NCBI GenBank assembly: GCA_049115735.1
Contig: JAGDZP010000005.1
Location: forward strand, 62,001 to 126,000
Direction: 5' to 3'
DNA length: 64,000 nucleotides
Source: CAXBNB01 sp049115735
GTDB lineage: Bacteria > Bacteroidota > Bacteroidia > Cytophagales > Cyclobacteriaceae
This document shows positions 24,719-32,324 of the stretch, piece by piece. The notes below the pieces were generated by a model, which was not told the DNA's origin, did not search any database, and worked only from the letters and a program-made list of their open reading frames with translations. The position numbers and the translations under genes are program-made. The stretch's first letter is position 1. Every line of letters starts with the position of its first letter.

Positions 24719-25941
24719 TTAGCAATCTCATTAAACCACACCTTAGAAAGGTCTTTGTCACGTACTAAGACGTAGTGGTGTTGCACGAACAAGTTAGGAA
24801 CTTTGGCGAAGGTAAAGTTTTGTTTCTTGCCCTGTATTACGTACGACCAAATTTCTTCCTCGTCAGTTCTTTTCACTCCTCGTGGATTACCAAAAATTGT
24901 CACAATCATACCTCTATCAGTCCTCCAACCTTCTTTATAACTTGAAAACAGTTCATTCGCCATGGTAATATGACTGAAGTATCTTTTGATAACAGCCCTT
25001 GCCCTATCCTGCGATGGAATTATACCAACCCAAAATCTGTCAAAGGCTTTCTTCACATCTGCTGAATTTTGAATCTTCTGGTACTCGGAGTTCTTGCATA
25101 AATAAATCATCGCCTTGCCTAGATCGTCAACCCTACGGAGCTTTGGATAGTACGACGATACTGTGAGCACAGAACATCCGGAATTACTTGTACTATCGGT
25201 TTGCAGATACGTTAAAACCCTTTCCCTCTCCGCTGCAAAAGAATCCGCATGGAATGTGGTATCAATAGTTATTACATTCGACCTGGAGTCTCCCGGAGCA
25301 GCCATCGGTGGTTTTGAAGTACTAAATTGATCCTTATACTGAAAGGCAAAAGCCTTTCTATCCAAATTGATTAAAGTACCTTCATTGAGATAGTTTTCGA
25401 AAAACGGCCAACCATTATTAGTCATTGGAACCAGTTGTGAACATGGGAATTTTACTCCACTATTCACTGGAATATCATAGTAGTAATAAGTACTATTTAT
25501 TAAGAAACGTGCGTACATCACGTTATGACCCTCTGGGATTTCAAATTGATATTTAAGCAACATCAACCTCCTACTAGAATCCTGATCGATCAACCTTGCA
25601 TTCAAAATGTCTTCATTCTTGGATTTGTAGTCGCTTTGAGCGGCCAACTTTATCTCAAATATGCTGTTTGCTTTGATTGGATTCTTTAGTGAAAGCTTGA
25701 AATAGAGGGTGTAGATGCCATTATTGCGTGTCATTTTGTGCTTGAGCCCTACAGCTGAATATGGATCGTAGAGGTAGTGAAAGTCCTGCTTAGTAAGGTC
25801 AGCAGCCGATAGACTCTTTGTCAAAATCAAAAAGAAAACTATACTGGCTATTCTACCTGTCCAATGAAAGGATTCTAACGCTTCAATTGCACGTAAGGTA
25901 CGATTCGAATTTCTATTGAATGAGTTGAAAACTGAGGTCAT
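24697..25941 (-). CDS. GWxTD domain protein
   Basis: 414 residues from the ATG at 25941; the frame also reaches a TTG at 25986. A hydrophobic segment (IASIVFFLILTKSLSAAD, about 32-48) acts as a signal. The defining motif is in KEGWRTDRGMIVTIFGNP near residue 345, within a C-terminal domain of about 170 residues. The N-terminal half is beta-rich (TLYFKLSLKNPIKANSIFEIKL). GWxTD proteins are widespread in Bacteroidota and Acidobacteria with no established function; exported location is inferred from the signal. It shares a transcript with rlmB. Confidence 0.87.
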   Translation of the reverse strand: MTSVFNSFNRNSNRTLRAIEALESFHWTGRIASIVFFLILTKSLSAADLTKQDFHYLYDPYSAVGLKHKMTRNNGIYTLYFKLSLKNPIKANSIFEIKLAAQSDYKSKNEDILNARLIDQDSSRRLMLLKYQFEIPEGHNVMYARFLINSTYYYYDIPVNSGVKFPCSQLVPMTNNGWPFFENYLNEGTLINLDRKAFAFQYKDQFSTSKPPMAAPGDSRSNVITIDTTFHADSFAAERERVLTYLQTDSTSNSGCSVLTVSSYYPKLRRVDDLGKAMIYLCKNSEYQKIQNSADVKKAFDRFWVGIIPSQDRARAVIKRYFSHITMANELFSSYKEGWRTDRGMIVTIFGNPRGVKRTDEEEIWSYVIQGKKQNFTFAKVPNLFVQHHYVLVRDKDLSKVWFNEIAKWRKANM

Positions 25942-26019
25942 ATGAGACTGCAGAACTTGTATTGTGAGAAATATAAAAAAATTCAACGAATTTGCCTGCT
26001 AATATAGTTTTTAATGACG

Positions 26020-26048
26020 TTTGAAAGTGAGGGAAAAAGTTAATTTTG
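26020..26048 (+). promoter_or_regulatory. Promoter (TTTG-17-TAATTTTG) abutting a methyltransferase start
   Basis: TTTG at 26020-26023, a 17-base spacer and a perfect TAATTTTG at 26041-26048. The ATG at 26055 is six bases after the box, so the predicted transcription start falls on or next to the start codon. This is the best full match to the Bacteroidota consensus in the window. Confidence 0.6.
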
Positions 26049-26054
26049 CTGACA

Positions 26055-26828
26055 ATGGCTACATATACTACAGAGATAGCTTCTGACAACATAGTTTCAG
26101 ACAACCCCATTCATCAACGATTGCTTAAGGCCTACTATGAAGCCATGCCCTTCATAATTGGTGATGTCCTCGAACCAGGCTGTGGAGAAGGCAGAGGAAT
26201 AAAGCTACTTTCCCCTATAGCTAAATCATACCTGGCGCTGGATAAAATATCAGAGGTAATAGATTCACTTAAAGTAAATTTTCCTGATGTAGATTTTAGG
26301 CAGATGAGTTTTCCACCTTTTAATGGGCTGGAAGACAACTCTTTTGATGTGGTGATTAGCTTTCAGGTGATCGAACATGTTCAACAGGATAAAAAATTTC
26401 TACAGGAAATTCATCGTGTCTTGAAACCAGGCGGAAAAGTCATTATTACTACCCCAAACATCAAAATGACATTGACAAGGAACCCATGGCACGTTCGTGA
26501 GTATACCAACGCACAATTGACGGATCTGGCTAGCTCAGTTTTTGAGCATGTCGAGATGAAAGGCATAGCCGGAAATGAAAAGGTGATGGAGTATTATGAA
26601 GAAAATAAAAAGTCAGTTGGAAAAATTACCAGATTTGATATTCTCAACTTGCAGTACAGATTGCCAGCACCCCTTCTCAGAATTCCTTATGATATTCTAA
26701 ACAGGCTCAATCGCAAGAATCTTCAAGACAGTAACAATTCTTTGGTAGCCAACATATCTCATAAAGATTATTTTCTAAATGAAGAGTCTGAAACTAATCT
26801 TGATCTATTTTGCATTATGACAAAATAA
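26055..26828 (+). CDS. Class I SAM-dependent methyltransferase
   Basis: 257 residues from the ATG at 26055; the frame extends to a TTG at 26046 that lies inside the promoter box. Motif I is DVLEPGCGEGRGIKLL, motif II region SYLALDKISEVIDSL, then FDVVISFQVIEHVQQD and the RVLKPGGKVIITTPN strand: the Methyltransf_11/UbiE-type layout. The C-terminus is not recognised. It is transcribed divergently from the GWxTD gene. Substrate unknown. Confidence 0.9.
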   Translation: MATYTTEIASDNIVSDNPIHQRLLKAYYEAMPFIIGDVLEPGCGEGRGIKLLSPIAKSYLALDKISEVIDSLKVNFPDVDFRQMSFPPFNGLEDNSFDVVISFQVIEHVQQDKKFLQEIHRVLKPGGKVIITTPNIKMTLTRNPWHVREYTNAQLTDLASSVFEHVEMKGIAGNEKVMEYYEENKKSVGKITRFDILNLQYRLPAPLLRIPYDILNRLNRKNLQDSNNSLVANISHKDYFLNEESETNLDLFCIMTK

Positions 26829-26871
26829 CTACCGTTATTACTTTTATTCTGGCTTACACTTTTTCCATTGC

Positions 26872-28854
26872 ATGAGATTTTGGTTACTTGCTTTATTGGC
26901 TATCACTAATTTTCTGATAATAAATGAATCCTACGCTCAAAAAGCCTCGAAAGGGAAGCAGTCTCGCTATGACAGTGTACGTGTTAAGGCAGGTCATTTT
27001 TTCGTAATTGAAAAAGACGCCTATTATGCCGCAAACGATACTGTTTTCGTGTTACCCGACACACTCAATTATTACCAAAAGAAGCACCACCTCAACCAAA
27101 GCAATAAATTCTACAACTCCCTAGTCGAAAAACTCTCTAACAAAAAATATTCAAACCTACTTTATAAACTTATTTTTGAAAAGGAAGAGGAGAGACAGGC
27201 GAAACAAAAAGCTGAAGAAGCCACAAGTTTTGAAAAAAGCAGACTGAGGTACAATCAGTACAATGGTCATCAAATTGGCAGCATAAACCTGAAAAAACTA
27301 AAGGTATTTGGAACCAATGTAGATGATACTACCAAGTTGGAAACCAGCCTTATTACACGCACGATAAACAAATTGCACTTTGATACCAGAGACAAAATAA
27401 TCCAACACAACTTATTGGTTGAAAATGGAAGTAAAATCAATGCAATAGAATTGGCAGATAACGAAAGGCTCATTCGTCAGCTTGACTACATAAAGGATGC
27501 AAGAATATATGTAAGGGAGCCTCAAGGTTCTGATGCCGCAAACTTGTATGTCGTGACCAGAGACGTCTTTCCGTTGAAGTTTGACTACACAACCGATGAT
27601 GAAACAAATAACTCAAGCATTGGTATCAGTAATATCAATCTATTTGGTACAGGTCACGAACTGGAAAATAACTTGGTTATCAATGATCCGGGGGAAAGTA
27701 CTTTCGGGTATGACGGTTACTATCGTGTTAGAAATATTCAAGGAACATTTATCACAGGAGAATTAAATTACGTCTCTACCTTTCGATCTAAGGGTATTGG
27801 AGTAAAGGCTTTTCGACCCTTTTATACACCGGATGTGTTGCATGCCGGAGGAGTAGAAATTAGCCATAAGGAACATAACCAATTACGAGCATATGACAAT
27901 GTATCAGATTCCATAATTACTATTCATCATAGAGAAAACTTGCAGGATGTCTGGTTCGCCAGATCGTTCAAGGCCATCCACCTTCCTGCCATTCTAAAAC
28001 AGCGGGAGCGCCTAAGGTTTATTGTTTCTGGAAGAATAACCAAGCGTTTTTTTCATGACAGGCCGGAAGTCAGGACTGACATGAATGAAGCTTTTCACCG
28101 AAGAACAAATATTCTCTTTAGTGCCGGGTTGAGTTCAAGGGGATACTACAAAGACAGGTTGATCAGGAATTTTGGTAGAACAGAAGATATACCAGTTGGA
28201 ACGTCCATTCAGCTGACCTCTGGAATGCAGTTTGGTGAATTTTTCAATCGCAACTATTTGGGCTTAGAGTTTTCCGAAGGTGACGTCATTCAAAAATTTG
28301 GGTATTTAAAAGGAAAGTTCAGGTTGGGAGGTTTTTTCAGAAAAGGAAATTTGGAACAAGGCGTATTTAATCTGGGTACAGAGTATTTTTCAAAACTCTA
28401 TAATTTCAACTTATACAGGCTCAGGCAATTTGTGACAATAGATTACATAAAAGGCATCAGACGTAAGTCACAGGATTTCATCAACATAAACGACACAAAC
28501 GGCATCACAGGTCTATACAATTTTTATCTTACAGGAACGGAAAGATTCTTTGTAAAGACGGAATCAGTACTTTTCACTCCATTCTTTCTTGGTGGATTTA
28601 GAACGGCCTTTTTAGGTTTTTTCGATCTGGCCGTGATTAACTCTGACAGAGCTGGCGATGTTTACTACGGAGCTGGTTTCGGGTTACGCCTGAAAAATGA
28701 TAACCTGGCCTTCAATACTATACAATTACGACTAGGTTTTTATCCATCACTTCCTTTCGAACCAGCTTCTACGGGTTTCAGCTTTTCCACAGTAGGAAAT
28801 TTAGGTTTGCGAGACTTTGATATTTCAAGACCTAAAATTGTGAGGTTTAGATAA
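26872..28854 (+). CDS. BamA/TamA-like outer-membrane protein with POTRA domain
   Basis: 660 residues. Signal peptide to about residue 23 (SYAQ). A POTRA-like domain at about 170-230 (KIIQHNLLVENGSKINAIELADNERLIRQLDYIKDARIYV), then NLYVVTRDVFPLKFDYTTDDE and a C-terminal barrel (GISNINLFGTGHEL, GLRLKNDNLAFNTIQLRLGFYPS). It resembles Omp85-family proteins common in Cytophagales but with a single POTRA, so it is not BamA itself. It probably helps insert or secrete an outer-membrane component. It follows the methyltransferase by 43 bases on the same strand and may be co-transcribed. Confidence 0.82.
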   Translation: MRFWLLALLAITNFLIINESYAQKASKGKQSRYDSVRVKAGHFFVIEKDAYYAANDTVFVLPDTLNYYQKKHHLNQSNKFYNSLVEKLSNKKYSNLLYKLIFEKEEERQAKQKAEEATSFEKSRLRYNQYNGHQIGSINLKKLKVFGTNVDDTTKLETSLITRTINKLHFDTRDKIIQHNLLVENGSKINAIELADNERLIRQLDYIKDARIYVREPQGSDAANLYVVTRDVFPLKFDYTTDDETNNSSIGISNINLFGTGHELENNLVINDPGESTFGYDGYYRVRNIQGTFITGELNYVSTFRSKGIGVKAFRPFYTPDVLHAGGVEISHKEHNQLRAYDNVSDSIITIHHRENLQDVWFARSFKAIHLPAILKQRERLRFIVSGRITKRFFHDRPEVRTDMNEAFHRRTNILFSAGLSSRGYYKDRLIRNFGRTEDIPVGTSIQLTSGMQFGEFFNRNYLGLEFSEGDVIQKFGYLKGKFRLGGFFRKGNLEQGVFNLGTEYFSKLYNFNLYRLRQFVTIDYIKGIRRKSQDFININDTNGITGLYNFYLTGTERFFVKTESVLFTPFFLGGFRTAFLGFFDLAVINSDRAGDVYYGAGFGLRLKNDNLAFNTIQLRLGFYPSLPFEPASTGFSFSTVGNLGLRDFDISRPKIVRFR

Positions 28855-28894
28855 AATGGCAGCTTCAAGGGCGTCCCCTAAAAACTGCTCAATA

Positions 28895-28910
28895 AACTAA
28901 ATACTTAGTT
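28895..28910. promoter_or_regulatory. Third BlaI-like operator, downstream of the M56-TonB gene
   Basis: AACTAAATACTTAGTT: seven of eight half-site pairs match, and the half-sites are those of the two operators upstream of the repressor gene. It sits 17 bases past the stop of the M56-TonB gene, between two convergent genes, where no promoter for a known gene is expected. Confidence 0.6.
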
Positions 28911-28927
28911 GAATGTATTAAATTTTT

Positions 28928-30520
28928 TTACTTTTTTCCGTATCCAACAACCACCATTTCTTCCATTTTTTTAGTTTCAGACACTTCTTTGGCTTCTGAT
29001 TTATAGGACTTCAGCTTAGTGCCCGAATTTCCCAATTTGAAAGTAATTGGAAGTATCATTCTTACTTTTACTGGTTCTCCTTTCATCTTTCCAGCATTCC
29101 AGGGTTTTGCTTCTTTCATCACTCGCTCTGCCTCCGCATCGCACCCTGCACCTATTCCTTTTCTGGTTGTTACTTCTGTAATGTTTCCATTTTCATCAAT
29201 AACGAACTCCAAAAATACTCTGCCTTCAATACCTAACTTCCTTGCCTTGGCCGGATATTTCATATTCTGACCTATATACTTATAGAATTCACCCATGCCT
29301 CCTATTGGATTTGGCTGATCATCTACAATATCATAGACTTCACTTCCGCTAGCATTCATATCTTTAGTCATTTCGGCCATCTTATAGAATTCTTCAGTGG
29401 GTGAAAGAATTAAACCTAGCTTTTTCCTTTCTTCTATTGCAAAAACGCCCCTTACTGTTTTGGGATCTATACCAGCAATCTCATTAAAATTTATCCTCTT
29501 ATTTCCATCTTTTGGTACATCAATTTCAGTATAAATAAAATTTACGTCCGGATACTGTTCCTTCAATTTAGCCATCATATCTTGCCCTGCTTCAGGTATT
29601 TCCAATGTCATTGTCGCCGAGTCCGCTACTTCGAGCATCTCTTCGGTGCAAGCCATAATTGTGACGACCAGGAACACTGAAGCAAGAGCTACTCCTGCTT
29701 TCAGTTTGTTCGGTTTTCTTCTTTTTTCATTCATCATATTTATTCTTTTTAAGGTTTGAATTCTTGCGAAATAATTACCGACAAACTGGATGTGTCCAAC
29801 TGTCATTTTGATCAGCAATTGCTGATAATCAGACTTGTCATATTGTTTTAGAATCTCTTCATCCACTATGAACTCATGATTGTCAGTTTGCGATTTTCTG
29901 AAAAACCAAATTACCGGGTTAATCCAGAATATTGCTGTCATCAGTTCCAGTAGCACTACATCCAGGCTATGCCACTGCCTGATGTGTACTCTTTCATGTG
30001 CAATGATTTGTGATTTTTCCGCTTCATCTATTTCCCCTGTATTGCCGATAATCAAAAACTGGAAAAAGGAGAAAGAAGGAAGCGGTTCCACCGTTTCGAT
30101 CAATAAGTTGTCGTCTACTCTTTTAATTTTTTCTCGTCGTACAATGTTCCAAATTGAGAAGACTTGAAATAAGAATCTTCCAGTAAATAGCAAAAAGAAA
30201 AAACCATAGCATGCCAATACATAAAATGTCCAATTTATGCTTGTGGATTGCGATTCTTCGATTAGTGGACTACCTACTATTAGCTCAGGAAGTACAATTG
30301 TCCCAAGTCCGTTTGCACTGAGGCTTTCGGATATCGCTATTTGCCCAAAATTCAATGAAAGCAAGGGAGTAATTATCGCGCAGACTATTGCCGTAAGAAT
30401 GAAGACCCTACGAAACTGAAAATTCTCCTGCTTACTAAGCAGCAAATAATAAATCAGCCCAAACGCCAACAAAACGATATTGGCCTCAATAAAATAGTTT
30501 AATACCTCAATCATTTTCAT
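28928..30520 (-). CDS. BlaR1-like M56 metallopeptidase fused to a TonB C-terminal domain
   Basis: 530 residues. Four hydrophobic helices (8-28, 40-56, 97-120 and about 286-302) flank a cytoplasmic gluzincin domain with the zinc motif HERVH (175-179), followed by the region DNHEFIVDE. After the last helix comes a soluble part ending in a TonB_C domain (about 425-510: MKYPAKARKLGIEGRVFLEFV, MILPITFKL). In BlaR1/MecR1 the outer domain is a penicillin sensor; here it is replaced by a TonB-type module, a layout common in Bacteroidota. By family logic it cleaves the BlaI-like repressor when triggered. It overlaps the repressor gene by 14 bases. Confidence 0.92.
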   Translation of the reverse strand: MKMIEVLNYFIEANIVLLAFGLIYYLLLSKQENFQFRRVFILTAIVCAIITPLLSLNFGQIAISESLSANGLGTIVLPELIVGSPLIEESQSTSINWTFYVLACYGFFFLLFTGRFLFQVFSIWNIVRREKIKRVDDNLLIETVEPLPSFSFFQFLIIGNTGEIDEAEKSQIIAHERVHIRQWHSLDVVLLELMTAIFWINPVIWFFRKSQTDNHEFIVDEEILKQYDKSDYQQLLIKMTVGHIQFVGNYFARIQTLKRINMMNEKRRKPNKLKAGVALASVFLVVTIMACTEEMLEVADSATMTLEIPEAGQDMMAKLKEQYPDVNFIYTEIDVPKDGNKRINFNEIAGIDPKTVRGVFAIEERKKLGLILSPTEEFYKMAEMTKDMNASGSEVYDIVDDQPNPIGGMGEFYKYIGQNMKYPAKARKLGIEGRVFLEFVIDENGNITEVTTRKGIGAGCDAEAERVMKEAKPWNAGKMKGEPVKVRMILPITFKLGNSGTKLKSYKSEAKEVSETKKMEEMVVVGYGKK

Positions 30521-30881
30521 CTTTTATATTTTTTTTTACCGACGACATCAACTCATCCAATTCATTGATATCCATGTCATTTTCTTTGGCGAAAAAAGAA
30601 ACCATATTCTGAAAGGAGCCTCCGAAATAGCCTCCGATGAAATTGGACAAGAAAAATTTACTGTATTTGTCTTTAGTGACTGTTGGGTGGTACTGATGCG
30701 TTTTCCCAAATGCCTCATAGTTTACAAAGCCCTTTTTCACCAATATCCTCACAATGGTAGAGACTGTGTTATATGCCGGTTTTGGCTCGGGCATTTGCTC
30801 TATTATGTCGTGTACAAATCCTTTTTCGATCTTCCAAAGGATTTTCATTACCTGCTCTTCCGCTTTAGTAAGCTCTTTCAT
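30507..30881 (-). CDS. BlaI/MecI/CopY-family transcriptional repressor
   Basis: 124 residues. The N-terminal winged helix is LTKAEEQVMKILWKIEKGFVHDIIEQMP, with the recognition helix in KPAYNTVSTIVRILVKKGFV and the wing in EAFGKTHQYHPTVTKDKY; the C-terminal dimerisation helices end with SSVKKNIKDEND. Partnered with the overlapping M56-TonB sensor. Palindromes of AACTAAn/nTTAGTT type lie just upstream, one between the promoter elements, fitting autorepression released by proteolysis. Confidence 0.95.
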   Translation of the reverse strand: MKELTKAEEQVMKILWKIEKGFVHDIIEQMPEPKPAYNTVSTIVRILVKKGFVNYEAFGKTHQYHPTVTKDKYSKFFLSNFIGGYFGGSFQNMVSFFAKENDMDINELDELMSSVKKNIKDEND

Positions 30882-30913
30882 AATAATTTATTTGGTCTAA
30901 TGTTTTGAGTATA

Positions 30914-30967
30914 CGAATATAAAACTAAGTTCTTAGTTATGCAACTAAACAACTAAATATTTAGTTG
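30914..30967 (-). promoter_or_regulatory. Autoregulated promoter with two BlaI-type operators
   Basis: On the minus strand, TTGC (30941-30944), a 19-base spacer and TATATTCG (30914-30921) form a near-consensus promoter. The palindrome AACTAAGTTCTTAGTT (30923-30938) fills the spacer; a second, perfect 18-bp palindrome CAACTAAATATTTAGTTG lies at 30950-30967, centres 28 bases apart. A repressor dimer on the first would block polymerase; the second allows cooperative binding. Confidence 0.72.
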
Positions 30968-31007
30968 TTATGGCTAGCTGGAGAAGTTATATCTGCCAAC
31001 CTCTTAA

Positions 31008-32132
31008 TTAAAACCTGCTCTTCAATTTCATTACACGCTCATAAGAGGTTACAATGCGTTCCCTCGAAACTTCCCCTGATTCTACCAGTTTCATGATGAT
31101 ATCGTGAATTTGTCCGGCACTTCGAATGTCGTTATCCGGCACATTATTTGCAAACATGAGCATGTCCACACCTGCATCAATCGCCATTTTTATGGACTGC
31201 TCAAATCCATATTCTTTACTAATGGCGTGCATCTGCATATCATCTGAAAATACTACTCCGTCAAATCCGAGCATAGCTCTAAGAATGTCATTGATTATAG
31301 TTGGAGATAGCGTTGCAGGGAGTTTGTTTTCATCCAGATGGCCGTTGATAATATGTGCTGTCATAATACCATCCACCAATCCTGAGTCAATTAAGTATTT
31401 GTAAGGCATCAGCTCCTTAAATTGCCAGTAGTCCGTGACGTCCGCTATACCCAGGTGGGTGTCGCTGTGGGAACTACCATGCCCAGGAAAGTGCTTCAAA
31501 ATTGTGAGCACCCCATGCTCATCATGTGTTTTCACCACCTGTCCCGCGTGTTTGCTCACTTGTAGCTCATCTGCGGAAAAACTCCTGCCCACATTCCCAA
31601 TAACAGGGTTTTTTGGGTTGACATTCACGTCCACATTAGGAGCCAGGTTCATGTTGATTCCTAATTCTGCTAACAATGTTGCAGTTTTTCCAGCATAGAA
31701 TGCAGTAGTATCCAGATTATCCACCTCGCCTAAATACTGCGCCTGTGCCGTTTTCGGAAATCCATATTTGGGTTTCAAGCGATTTACTCTTCCGCCTTCC
31801 TCGTCGATGGTAATGAGCAATGGAATAGAACTGTTCTCCTGTAGAACTTCTATCGTTCGGATAAGTTGTTTTTTTGGACTGTTCCTATTTACATTCTTCT
31901 CAAACAGAACAACTCCTCCTACAAGCCCATTTCTTAGCTCTTCAAGAATTGGTTGATCTTCAGTGATGTAAGAGAAATCCCCAATGCCAGTGATTATCAT
32001 CTGGCCAATCATAACTTCCAGAGAAACTGAGTCAACATCAGTCGAATCTTTGAGGGCCTCTGCGGTTTGGGAGAAAGAAGGATTTGTCGTTATGGTAAAA
32101 AAACCTAAAGCGAGCACGATGATTTTGTTCAT
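31008..32132 (-). CDS. Exported glycoside hydrolase family 3 (NagZ-like beta-N-acetylhexosaminidase)
   Basis: 374 residues with a signal peptide (MNKIIVLALGFFTITTNPSFSQ). The GH3 N-terminal barrel is complete: QMIITGIGDFSY, LLITIDEEGGRVNRLKPKYGF, GINMNLAPNVDVNVNPKNPVIGNVGRSF, the LKHFPGHGSSHSDTHLG loop with the NagZ-type His acid/base, and the nucleophile Asp in VVFSDDMQMHAI. It lacks the second GH3 domain, as in single-domain NagZ. NagZ proper is cytoplasmic in proteobacteria and recycles cell-wall muropeptides; this one is predicted to be exported, as in other Bacteroidota. Confidence 0.93.
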   Translation of the reverse strand: MNKIIVLALGFFTITTNPSFSQTAEALKDSTDVDSVSLEVMIGQMIITGIGDFSYITEDQPILEELRNGLVGGVVLFEKNVNRNSPKKQLIRTIEVLQENSSIPLLITIDEEGGRVNRLKPKYGFPKTAQAQYLGEVDNLDTTAFYAGKTATLLAELGINMNLAPNVDVNVNPKNPVIGNVGRSFSADELQVSKHAGQVVKTHDEHGVLTILKHFPGHGSSHSDTHLGIADVTDYWQFKELMPYKYLIDSGLVDGIMTAHIINGHLDENKLPATLSPTIINDILRAMLGFDGVVFSDDMQMHAISKEYGFEQSIKMAIDAGVDMLMFANNVPDNDIRSAGQIHDIIMKLVESGEVSRERIVTSYERVMKLKSRF

Positions 32133-32178
32133 ATCCTGGAATTAAATCTAAATCTGTTGTTCTTTTCTTATAACAGTG

Positions 32179-32186
32179 CAAACTTA
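32179..32186 (-). promoter_or_regulatory. -7 promoter box (TAAGTTTG) for the GH3 gene
   Basis: A perfect TAnnTTTG on the minus strand, 47 bases upstream of the GH3 start; no clear -33 element. It is divergent from the dxs promoter 70 bases away. Confidence 0.4.
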
Positions 32187-32255
32187 TCAAAAACCTGACC
32201 GTTTTAGATTCATTGGATTTATTCCAATTTGTAACTGTAAATATTCCAGTTATTC

Positions 32256-32263
32256 TAATTTTG
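32256..32263 (+). promoter_or_regulatory. -7 promoter box (TAATTTTG) for dxs
   Basis: A perfect TAnnTTTG 62 bases before the dxs ATG. It implies a leader of about 55 bases holding a 13-codon open frame and two copies of GCAGATCAAA (32263-32272, 32301-32310). Confidence 0.45.
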
Positions 32264-32272
32264 CAGATCAAA

Positions 32273-32314
32273 ATGATGGCATTGCGATTTGCGGGTTTGC
32301 GCAGATCAAAGTAG
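32273..32314 (+). other. Possible upstream open reading frame in the dxs leader
   Basis: ATGATG opens 13 codons (MMALRFAGLRRSK) and stops at 32312-32314, ten bases before the dxs ATG. Whether it is translated is unknown; it may be chance. Confidence 0.2.
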
Positions 32315-32324
32315 ATTTAACAAT

